NCBI RefSeq assembly: GCF_963678635.1
Contig: NC_087070.1
Span: 31,843,704 to 31,907,703 of the forward strand
Origin: Symsagittifera roscoffensis
Lineage: Eukaryota > Xenacoelomorpha > Acoela > Convolutidae
Length of the DNA stretch: 64,000 nt
Reading direction: 5' to 3'
The translations under genes and the position numbers were made by a program. This document shows positions 22,001 through 31,583 of this stretch, piece after piece. Numbering within the stretch: position 1 is the first letter of the stretch; each line of letters begins with the position of its first letter. The notes below the pieces were generated by a model. It was not told where the DNA came from and ran no database searches. It was given only the letters and a program-made list of their open reading frames with translations.

Positions 22001-22560
22001 AAAAAATAATATACTCTCAAGGTTACCCAACCTCCAAATAAAAGATCTAATCTAATTTTTGAAATTTATCCAAAGGAAATTCAGTTTTCTACCGGTACAA
22101 CTACATCCAGCTATACAGTAGCAGCAACAGAACTACGATTCACTCCGTATAAAGATCGTTGGTCAAACTCCCAGAAATCACGAAGGAATTGTATAGAAAA
22201 CAGTTTGGTACAAATTTTTAGTTTTTACAAATTTTTACATGATTACCTAAATTGTCGCGCCCTCTTACACTTGTCCAATCAAGTATCATGAATTTCTTCT
22301 GGGATTATTACAACACAAATGACAACGTTCTGGGCATCTGTTGTTGTTTTTTTTTCAATTTGCTTGCCATTGCAGCTTCTGCCTCCAATGCATTACAAAG
22401 CAGCATCATTGATTTTATATTGGGCTCGCCCCCTTCAATGATTTGATTGTAAAGCCATAATAATCATGATGATAATAATAATATTAAAAAAAAAACAGTT
22501 ATGAAGTCATCTTTATATCTATTGTAGGTCATGCTTGTTTTTTTTGGTCCACCTCTTCTC
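22000..22560. other. Spacer, no gene recognised, unit 1
   Basis: AT-rich, including a short AATAATAAT-type simple repeat near 22,455-22,490 and a T-rich run. It lies 3' (minus-strand sense) of the integrase remnant, where an LTR would be expected, but no LTR was recognised. Confidence 0.4.
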
Positions 22561-23560
22561 GTCTTAGTTGATAGAGGGTTGACGGGTTCCACTGATTTTT
22601 GCACCTAATCCTAATCTGTCTTTTTCCAGTACTCCTCTACGTAGAAGCTTTCTTCTGAGTCCATTTCAACTTTTTTGTTGTCGCTCAAGCTTGAGGTATT
22701 GTTGTTGTCGTTTTTCTCCCTGGTTCCTTCCTCATTAATTTCAATTGCGGTTCCACTACTAGGTATTCCAGACCCTCCATGTCTTGAGGCGCCTTCTGTC
22801 AATGGGACGTGCAATTATGGGTTTTCGTAGTAAACAACGCGTCCAGTGCTCGAGCGATACAAAATATTCTTTTGGTGCATTTGGTGATTGCAAAACGTCC
22901 CCACCACTTCTTTAGCAGCTTTTTGCCCCCATTGGTGGGATTACTTTTTGGAAATTCCAAACATATTGTCCCATTTTGTATGGTTTTGCCCCTATCACAT
23001 TCTCGCTATATTTTTTTCATTGACGCTTTTGGGCTTGGACAATATTCCGTCTGCATAGATCGTTGAACTCCTATTTTCTCTGGATGGGTTCTCGTACGTA
23101 TGCTTGAGAAGAAACTTTCTGTTCCTGATACTCTGGAGAAATTAACGTTATTGGCGTTGCTGTTTCCTTACCCGTCAACAACTTGAAGGGTTTTATGCCA
23201 GTAGTTGCGTTGAGTGGCCTATTATTTGCCCCAACTATCTGAGGTAGGTATTTTTCCCAATCTGTCTCGTTTCAAGACTTTTGTACCCTCAGCAATTTAC
23301 TAGGTCCTGTTTCGTCTTTTTGCTAGTCGATATCTCTGCGGATGATAAGTTGTTGAGTGAGCTAGAGCAATGCATGGTCGATTCGTTTTTTTCAGGACTC
23401 CTACGAAGTCTTTTTGATTAGAACTTAGATAATGTCTCTTGAACTTTTTCCGAATTAGTTGTTTCTTTGCAATACTAGGTATCTTTTCGGCTCCTTTCTA
23501 TCGTAAGTAATGTTCAACTGCTCGATAAGCTGATTGAATACTTCTCCATTAGAAGTAACC
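22560..23560 (-). pseudogene. Ty3/gypsy-like integrase remnant, unit 1
   Basis: Reading the minus strand, a segment like SNGEVFNQLIEQLN (the second acidic region of DDE integrases) is followed by ETDWEKYLPQIVG and NRPLNATTGIKPFKLL, the typical linker after the catalytic core. Downstream come STGRVVHHEN and LHVPLTEGAS, resembling the integrase C-terminal region. An acidic Glu/Asn-rich tail ends at 22,611. Several stops and frame changes occur, more than in the unit 2 copy. No LTRs, reverse transcriptase or protease were found, so this is a fragment. Confidence 0.55.
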
Positions 23561-24029
23561 TTACTTGAATGGAACCTGTGTTTGAACAAAGTGTGAAGAC
23601 AGTCAATTTAATATTTATCTAATCTCTGCAAAATTTGGCTAAAAGATTTTCCTATTAAAACCATATGGAAAATTCAATTCTCCAAAGAACATAAAGAATT
23701 GTGGGTAGACACACAATAATCTTGGGTTACTATGTTTTTTTCGTAAAACTCGTTGAAAGCAGAAAAAATAGCGATTTTTTACCGGAATCAAAATAAAAGT
23801 TGGGAAGAGCTTGACACATAGCAGCTGCCATTGGTAAGAATGAATTTTGCAGAAAATTATGTATTTATATAGGAGAAGTAACGCCTTCACGCTTATAAGG
23901 GAAAATTCATATAAAACCTTCCATATTTGGTACTACTACCATACATGGAAATCGCGATGACTCACATTGTTTATTCCCATTTTCATTTAATCTCAAAATA
24001 ATTTCTCTCAATTTTCCTCATCTGATCAG

Positions 24030-25372
24030 TTTGTTCTTCAAAAATGTACTCAAGAAAAGACGCTAGTACATTTATATTGATTTCTCAAAAAACAAAACAA
24101 AAAATGGTAGATTTGTTTGGTTCCAAAAACGCTACAAGGGGAAAAATTTTTTTGAACCCTGCTTTCAACAATCAAAAATTAATGATTTGAGACAATTTTC
24201 CAACAAATCGATCTTAGTGAAGTGTGTGTAACAATCAAGAAGTACAATTTGAACAAACCGCCCGACTTCACTGCAAAGGAAAATGAACATTTGAAGCAAG
24301 TTGCCTACGTCAAGTATATTTTGAATGAACTCAAACAGCTGTCCCAAATTTTAGGAGACTTTATATTTGTTGATAATTGTAAGTTTCTGTGATGTTTTTT
24401 AAACCTCTGTGATGCATTACAAACATTGTAATGCTTTTTGATGTTTTGTATGTTTGGTAATTTAGAAATTATTGTTTCAAAACAATTTTTCCTCACTGAT
24501 GTGTACATTTAGAGCTCGGAAATCTGAGGAAAAATCAGACAAAAAACATACAATTTAGTTAAAACTGAAAAGAGACATTAAGCAATTATCAGTTGAATTT
24601 CCAGTATTTATTTACAAAATTTCAGAAAAACAATGTTTTAATTACGGTTTACATCTAAATTTAAGTGAATTTTGTCCTTTTGAACAAAATTACAACCAAA
24701 ATTTAGTTTTAGTTAAAAACTTTGTCAATGATTTTGGAATTTTTGTATTTCATTGGTTGTTTACTATATTTTTTAACATAATTTGAGCTTTTGATTGACT
24801 ACATGAATTTCCTAAAATCAAATTAGTTTCTAAGTAGGAGAAAAACTTTTATTGGGGATTGGTAATACAAAATAACTGAAAAACGGTACACCAATTCGAG
24901 TTTTTTTCAATTTTCGTTGCATAATTCAGTAAGAAATATGTTTGTATCAAAAGCTTTTTTAATGTCTGAAATGGACATTTATCAGATTTTAAGGTTGAAC
25001 TACTACAAAAACTTAGAAAAATGATGAACACATGGATATTGTAATAGTTTCATTTTGTATAGAAACATAGAAAATTCAATAGTTTTGTTAAAAAGATGGA
25101 GAGGAGATTTCAGAAAAAGTAAGTACTGCCAAATTTATTAACAATCTTTTTATTTAGAAGAGTTAACTCAGATTGAGTGGTCGATCAGTAAAAAACAAAA
25201 CAATGGAAGAGCCAATGAAACAAAAATTGAAGATAAGGAACATCATTTCGATTACTGTTTTGAATTTGATAAAAATGCAAATCTGAAAGACTTCCGGTTG
25301 TTTATATTACAATATACCACAAAGAAAACAATAAAAATGTATATTTTCTTAAATTCGTTTTTCACTGGTTAG
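24030..25372 (+). CDS. Unrecognised multi-exon gene (F/Y/N-rich), unit 1
   Basis: Several splice-bounded open exons follow in order. An exon after the acceptor CTGATCAG (24,030) includes FGSKNATRGKIFLNPAF. Exon 24,192-24,378 has DLSEVCVTIKKYNL and AYVKYILNELKQL. An exon from 24,605 (after TTCCAG) joins in phase and has YGLHLNLSEFCPFEQ and VNDFGIFVFHW. Frames around 24,900-25,010 contain MSEMDIYQILRLNYY. The last intron is only 39 nt (25,119-25,157, GTAAGT..TTTAG), joining LLKRWRGDFRK to ELTQIEWSI; the final exon ends at 25,372. No known domain was recognised. An extra A near 24,057 shifts the first exon relative to unit 2. The middle of the model is tentative. Confidence 0.5.
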
Positions 25373-26008
25373 AAATAGAACAAATCAAAGACATTTTGTT
25401 CGAAATTTCAAAAATTTGTTTTGAATATCAGAAAAATCGTACAAAACAGACAAGAAAATTCATTTATCTCGCTTTGGTGTCAAATTTATATGTTAGTTAA
25501 TTTGAAATTTTTAAAAAAAAGTGATTAATTGGAAAGTTTCATAAATCTAGTTTTGTTCCGATCAACATGGTAAATTTGTTTTTCACTGGTTAGAAATAGA
25601 ACAAATCAAAGACATTTTGTTCGAAATTTCAAAATTTGTTTTGAATATCAGAAAAATCGTACAAAACAGACAAGAAATTTCATTTATCTCACTTTGGTGT
25701 CAAATTTATATGTTAGTTAATTTGGAATTTTTAAAAAAAAGTGATTAATTGGAAAGTTTCATAAATCTAGTTTTGTTCCGATCAACATGGTAAATTTGTT
25801 TTTCACTGGTTAGAAATAGAACAAATAAAAGACATTTTGTTCGAAATTTCAAAATTTGTTTTGAATATCAGAAAAATCGTACAAAACAGACAAGAAATTT
25901 CATTTATCTCACTTTGGTGTCAAATTTATATGTTAGTTAATTTGGAAATTTTCAAAAACAAATTGATTAATTGGGAAGTTTCATAAATCTAGTTTTGTTC
26001 CGATCAAA
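25351..26008. repeat. 220-bp tandem repeat, three units
   Basis: Units begin AAATTCG/AAATTTGTTTTTCACTGG at 25,351, 25,572 and 25,792. They are nearly identical, and unit 2 has only two (46,238-46,677). The stop codon of the preceding gene lies inside the first unit. Each unit also keeps an open plus-strand stretch reading KIVQNRQExSFISLWCQIYML. Confidence 0.95.
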
Positions 26009-26357
26009 AAAAAATTGTTCCGAATATTTGATTTTGATTGGTTAATACCACAAACACTACCTGTAAAGGAATGCTCGATTCTGATTGGTTGATATCAAAA
26101 ATTTTGAACACTACATGGTTAGATTGGATGATTTTTATTTCAGCTTGCTTAAACAGAGTGATATCCATTCTGATTTTCTTTCACGTTAAAAAACAATTGG
26201 TGAAGAATCTTACATAACCGTTTTTAATTACTTTTATTCACTTTTGAGACTATTAAACTCTTCTTTTATAAAAACATGGGATATTCTAAATCTCCCATTT
26301 TTTCTCAAGTTCTTTCTTTACTTATTTAGTTGCTGTCACTGATTAGAAACGAAAGAG

Positions 26358-26495
26358 ATGCATAGAATATACACACGTAGAGATGCGTCAAGACATCGTA
26401 GAACATGTGGTGTTTTGAAGTGTTCCAATTGTAACTTTTATACTTATAGCAGCGAGGAACTCACTAATCATATCAAGAAGACACACTCCAAATAA
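26358..26495 (+). CDS. 45-aa single C2H2 zinc-finger peptide, unit 1
   Basis: A complete short frame (ATG to TAA) carries basic MHRIYTRRDASRHRR followed by C-x2-C, 12 residues, H-x4-H (KCSNCNFYTY..LTNHIKKTH), ending SK. The spacing fits a classical C2H2 finger with the longer His spacing. A pyrimidine-rich tract ending GATTAG lies just upstream, so it could be a terminal exon of a larger transcript rather than a stand-alone gene. The unit 2 copy (47,024-47,161) is identical. A single finger alone usually needs partners for DNA binding. Confidence 0.55.
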   Translation: MHRIYTRRDASRHRRTCGVLKCSNCNFYTYSSEELTNHIKKTHSK

Positions 26496-26617
26496 AAAAT
26501 TGATACATTTTAAAAAATAAACAGAGAAAAATACTATGAATAATAGTTTTTACTGAATGTGAAAAGTCTACACAAAAAATTTGAAATCAATCTAGTAAAA
26601 ACTATACATTTTTTTCA

Positions 26618-26779
26618 TCACAGTTCTTGATCTGTCATTTTTTTATTCAAAAATTCTAATTGATGATAAAGCCAGCACCAATCAAGTTCAAATTGTCGTG
26701 AAAATATCATTGGAAATCGATCCGAAGCTCTTTCTTCAACAGAAAAAACTCCATTGTTTGCATGCTTGCGAAGTTTTTG
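26618..26779 (-). CDS. Candidate minus-strand exon (RQFELDWCWLYHQ), unit 1
   Basis: The open minus-strand stretch encodes RKHANNGVFSVEE, then RFPMIFSRQFELDWCWLYHQLEFLNKK, to a TGA at 26,618. No in-frame ATG precedes the conserved part, so an upstream exon is expected. Between units 1 and 2 the differences include one synonymous Arg codon change (AGA/CGA) and one Met/Leu change, which fits coding constraint. Function is unknown; the aromatic-rich core resembles no family I can name. Confidence 0.35.
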   Translation of the reverse strand, partial: QKLRKHANNGVFSVEERASDRFPMIFSRQFELDWCWLYHQLEFLNKKMTDQEL

Positions 26780-26799
26780 TCATAATGAATTTGTAGTAA

Positions 26800-27480
26800 A
26801 ATCGCATAACATACGCTAATGATTGGTTAAGTATATATTCAAACTGGATATTGATAAGACATCGACTAATTGAAAGGTTTGGCCTAGTTACCATTTTAAA
26901 GTTTTTCATGTTTATTGCTTGTAAAAGTGTTTATAGAGTAGTGAGTTTTGAAGCAGATAATAAGGGTTGATTTATTAAGAATTATGGTTTTCTACTGGTT
27001 CAAAAAAGAAACTGATAACTGATCTAGTATAGATGAAAAATTGTCTGTTTTTGCTATACTTTACAAAAATCAAGAAAATAATATAGATATTTCTCGACCA
27101 AAATTTTACTTCTAGAAAGAAGTTCAGATTTCAAACAGCAACATTCAGTTCTCAGGTTGAGATATTAATTTGAAGATTGTTAGTTAAGGATTAATGGTAT
27201 CAATTCTGCTTCGGATTATTGAACGTTCGTTGAGATGATACATTTTTGCATCTAAATATCCTTTTTGAATTAAAATTTTGTTAAAATTAGATAAAAATGG
27301 GAGATAGAAAATCGAGCATAAACTGAGAAAGTTCCAAACTGAGATTAAAAAAATCAATTCATTTCATTAGTGCAATTGAAATAGTTTTGCTAAAAAGTAG
27401 CTTATAAATTGTATCGTAAGAAAAATCCATCATGAAAAGTCTCAAAGGTTTATATTTATGTGTAATTTAATGAAAAATTT
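26800..27480. other. Non-coding spacer, unit 1
   Basis: AT-rich sequence between the small zinc-finger frame and the minisatellite. No supported open frame, motif or repeat was seen on either strand. Confidence 0.4.
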
Positions 27481-27489
27481 GTGATCATT

Positions 27490-27850
27490 TGATAGATCTG
27501 GCATCTTGTTAAAAAAATTGAAACATCTTTCGCATGTTGTAGGAAAATAGTGAAATACTTTTCGCATTTTGTCGAAAAAAGTGAAACATTTTTCGCATCT
27601 TGTCAAAAAAATTGAAAAACTTCTGGCATCTTGGCAAATCAATTGAAACACTTTTTCCTATGTTGTAGGAAAACAGTGAAAAACTTTTCACATATGCTTG
27701 AAAACATTGAAACACTTGTCACATTTTGCTGAAAAAAATGAAACATTTATCGTGTTCTGTTGAAAAAAGTGAAACAAATTTCGCATTTTGTCGGAAAAAA
27801 ACTGAACGCTTTTCGCATTTGGTAGAAAAAATTGAAACACTTAAGCATCT
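27490..27850. repeat. 31-bp minisatellite, unit 1 tail
   Basis: The same degenerate 31-bp array as at 1,820-2,285, in the opposite orientation and slightly shorter. Units follow GCATTTTGTCGAAAAAAGTGAAACA and GCATCTTGxCAAAAAAATTGAAA patterns. Confidence 0.9.
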
Positions 27851-28723
27851 TACCGAAAAAATCATAACAATTTTTCTGGCAGCTAATTTTTAATCTTTAT
27901 TAAATTTTTGTTCAAAAGTTTATCCTTTAGAAAACTAAATTTTGCTTGTCTGTTGATCAGAAACAATAAAAAACCCATGTATAAACATAGAAAATAGCGA
28001 TGTAAGTCATCAATATAGAAGTTTTCTAAGCAAAAAATCAATATAATTTTACATTAAAATTTTGCGTTTTTCGCTTAATCGTCTAAGTAATGAAGTTGGA
28101 CTTTTGCATAATTTTTTCTATTTATTTAGGCAATGAAAAAGTAATTCCACCCAAAAAAAATACGTCATTACACTTTAATTTTTATAAAACAGTAAAGTTG
28201 TAGAATTTTTCCACCAGAGTTTTTGATGTCATTATTCATTAACTTCTAGAATCTTCTAATTTTTAGAATCTACAGATTATATGCTCGAATTTTATGAGAA
28301 GTCATTACACATTAACCTTTTTCTGAATCTGCTAAATTCTAGAAATATCCAATAAAAATTCAACCTATTAGAATTTCAGAACTAACTCTAAGGTGATGAG
28401 ATTCATGAAAGCATTTGTGGATTTTAGTTAATTTGCTAGTTTTTTTCAGTCTATAAAAATAAATACTCAACCAAGGTTGTGATTAATAGGAATAGTTTTC
28501 AAGGCAATTCTTCTCTTTAAAAAAATTTTCAAACTTAGCTTAAGGTCAACAAAAAATTCTTATTCTACAAAACTCTTTATAAACAATTAAAGTCAACCAA
28601 ATAATGAAAATTTTTTGAATGAGTTCAGATGTTTTTAGAGAATGTTAGCAAAATTTACGGCTGAAAATAATATATATTTCATTTTATTTGAAAACCTCCT
28701 TCAATTCGGCTCATTCTATCAAC

Positions 28724-29258
28724 ATGAGTAAAATTTTTAGAAGAAATGGAAATCTATCCCAAAAGTTGAAACCAATCAGAATAGAACGGGCGAGTTTCTG
28801 CATCCAGTATGAAATTGGTACCGAAACTGTCAAGATTTTCAAATTTAAAAAACCTCCCAGTCTACTGAGCAAATTTTCATAGGTCTTTCAGAATGGAGAG
28901 AACTCGAGCGTAAAAGAATTGGAGAATTTAGAAAAGAATTGGCTATGTCTAAGTCACCTTCAAGAAAAAAGTCACCTCCAAATGAAAATTTTTTTGATGA
29001 AGTTGTGGATCTGGGATACGGAAATAGTTTTCATTCTTTACTAGTAAGCATTTACTACAAATGACTTTTTTTGAAAAAATGATTGAATTTGACATCTTGT
29101 ACAGAGATCCGAAGAAGTGTTTCAGTCCTTTAAGAATTTCCCAACAAGATTGGCGAAAAATTGTAACAATTCGTGATAGAAGGAACAGTCTCTTCTGCTG
29201 TTACTGTCTGACAGGGCTCCATTTCTGTCAGTTTTGTAGTATTACTTATGATCACTAA
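28724..29258 (+). CDS. MSK / CxxC-CxxC small gene, unit 1
   Basis: ATG at 28,724 (MSKIFRRNGNLS) opens a frame that shifts by one base in an A-run near 28,850. The alternative frame then continues with LSEWRELERKRIGEF and SPSRKKSPPNENFFDEVVDLGYG. A donor GTAAGC near 29,044 and an acceptor TTGTACAG (29,097-29,104) bound a roughly 61-nt intron. The last exon ends with CCYCLTGLHFCQFCSITYDH, a CX2CX6CX2C cluster. The 1-nt shift is absent from C0, so this copy may be inactive or the base miscalled. Function is unknown; a small zinc-binding protein is the best guess. Confidence 0.4.
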
Positions 29259-29437
29259 GATGTAGTTGTTTCCAAATTCCTCATACAGATCTTCTGGTGA
29301 TCAGTTTGTTGAACCTATTTGATCTCAGAGCTCTCGACTGACTTCAGAGCAAATTTTATCTTATCATGTGTTGTTTCACTTGTATACATAACAAGCACTT
29401 GTTGATTGGTTCCTCGCAGGTTTTTCCGATATTTTGG

Positions 29438-29891
29438 TTAATCAAAACTATGCAGTATTGTTTTAAACATTTTTTTCATGCCTTGATACTTTATTTTTTT
29501 AATGTGATTCGAATAGTATCTCTCCTGATTTAACTGTGGAAAAATGATTACAATGTAACTGAACAAAATTTTCTCTGCAACTTTCGTTTTGCATACTAAT
29601 ACTCCATCCGCTGTGTGATAAGGTAACTCTTTCCGGTTTTTATATAACTGACTCAAGAGTTTGTAGCTGTCCTTGTCTAGTTTTCTCTTTCTCCGTTCTC
29701 TTGATTTTACGGTTTCTCGTCATCTTGTCGCACTTCTGAGCTTTAATGAGTTCTAATGAGATCCGATTCAGCGCAATAATTTGCCCGGTTAAGATCCAGG
29801 GACGATGTCTGTCCTCTTCAAGTTTTACGCGCACGATTGTAATCAAGATGGCTTGGACGGGTACAATCGGTTTCCTTGTTTGCTCTCGCAA
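29438..29891 (-). CDS. Two unrecognised basic frames, unit 1
   Basis: Minus-strand frames at 29,640-29,891 (KPIVPVQAIL, RHRPWILTGQIIAL, then a Lys/Arg-rich tail) and 29,438-29,656 overlap slightly. Both are unchanged at protein level in unit 2 (50,277-50,528 and 50,075-50,293). No family was recognised. The first frame begins at the duplication boundary, so its start may be artificial in unit 1. Confidence 0.25.
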
Positions 29892-31230
29892 TTTGATTAA
29901 ACCTTAGAATTTGCACAGTAGTTTTCGAGTGAAGTCAAAAGATTTCAAAACTTTGATTCTTGTGAAGACAATATCTTTTTTTGCAAAACAAAATGGTCAT
30001 AACCATTTACAATGGTATGCTTTCAATAATCTGTTGTTTCGCTTAGACCTATCATATCAGATTTAGCAAGTTATTGAAAACAAAGTCTAAAAAAGGGTCA
30101 AAAAACCAAAATCTTGACATTCCAAGGAATAGCTTTTTGTTTAAATTGAGCGTAACTGCTTATGCAGAAAAGATTCAAACAAACTGCATCTTCGACTGAA
30201 CCAAAAACTCAGATTTGTGACGGTAGTTCTCGCGAAAATCAAACTGTTTCATAAAACGGCCAAACAAAATATTTTCCAAAGGGCCACAAACTTGGGCGTT
30301 ATCACCTATGCAAAAGAGCTTTTCACAATCTATTCTTTGGGTTGAACCCAAAATCAGAGATATGGGAGGGTTATTTTCGCAAGTCAAAAAATACAAAAAT
30401 GGTCAGAAAATCAAAAACTTGTGACAACTCCGAGGGCTATAACTTTATGCAAAAACATTGGGCGTAGCCACTTGTTCGGGACAGCTTTTTAAACCCGTTC
30501 TATTCATTGAAACCAAAATATCAGATTTGGGAATATTTTTAGAGAAAACGAAAAAATATATATAAAGTCTACAAATATAGTCTAAGAAAGTCTGTCTGTA
30601 TATCCATATCCATATCTATATGTATATGTATATCTATATCTATATCTATATGTATATCTATATCTATCTCTCTCTCTATATATATATATATATATTTTCG
30701 TTTTCGCTAAAAATATTCCCAAATCTGAGATATATATTGGTCAAGTATTACCCCCAGACTTTTTCGGTTAGTATGCAGGCAGACAGAGAAGCAGGCAGTC
30801 TTTATATTGATACCCTTTCTTGAAAACCGGTAGAATAGTTTTTGAGAAATGAAATTTTTGCCAAAAATGAAAAAAAAAGTGGTTTTAATCATTAAATATA
30901 AAAACCCATTCCGATACAATTTCCTAAAACCTGATCAATCAAACAGGAATTCAAGGCAAACATGCTAAGCAAGACATTGGAATGTTAGATTAGCAACGGA
31001 ACAAGACATAGGAAGCGGAAACGCAGCCGACAATCTTCGAGCAGACACCAGTTGAGCCGAAAAAAAACTGAAAAAATAAATTAAAAATTTGAAGTCCCCT
31101 AAAATGAACAACCCTTTAAACTAACAAGATACTTGCTTACAGAGCAAAAACAACCCGTGATGTGACAACTAAGCCGACAAAACTTGAGGAGGAAAAAAAT
31201 TATCAGTTGCATACATGCTGAAAACAACAA

Positions 31231-31299
31231 AGTCCGGTCGGGGTTCGAGCCCCTGAATTCAGGGCGCAAAAGCGACGGCGTTACCCATAGGCCAAGAGC
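31231..31299 (-). other. tRNA-like segment, copy 2
   Basis: Identical in its A-box-like and B-box-like blocks to the segment at 14,127-14,195. Confidence 0.35.
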
Positions 31300-31583
31300 G
31301 AAGGAACCTGTCAGTTTTTTATATTCAACAATAAAGGTTGAAAATTTGTTTTAAAAAGTTGTTTACGGGGAAAAAAGTCTAGTTCCCGATTGCAAGACAG
31401 TTGGTTTCGCAAGTGTAATCAATTTTCTGCTTTTTAACTCAAACATGAAACATATGAAGACTGAGCAAAAATTATTCTTGCCCAATTTTATTATTGCTCA
31501 AGCCCAGGGGGTTAACTGGTCTGACAAAATATTTTTATCATTCCTTAATTACCACTGTTATTTTGGATCCCTGCTAAATAAAT

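Larger units (their letters stand above)
12217..29899. repeat. Segmental tandem duplication, unit 1 (17.7 kb)
   Basis: Sequence starting AACCTTAG at 12,217 recurs at 29,900. The unit tail ending TTTGATTA at 29,899 recurs ending at 50,536, where unique sequence (CACAAAAG) follows. The junctions share a 4-bp ATTA microhomology. Corresponding coding segments are at offsets of 17,104 bp (708-codon gene), about 20,885-20,890 bp (middle) and 20,637 bp (tail). The offsets change because of internal copy-number differences. Identity is very high, roughly 97-99 percent by eye. Confidence 0.95.

Noticed and set aside
25351-26008. CRISPR-like array
   Set aside because: The 220-bp units are contiguous and near-identical with no unique spacers, and the genome is eukaryotic.
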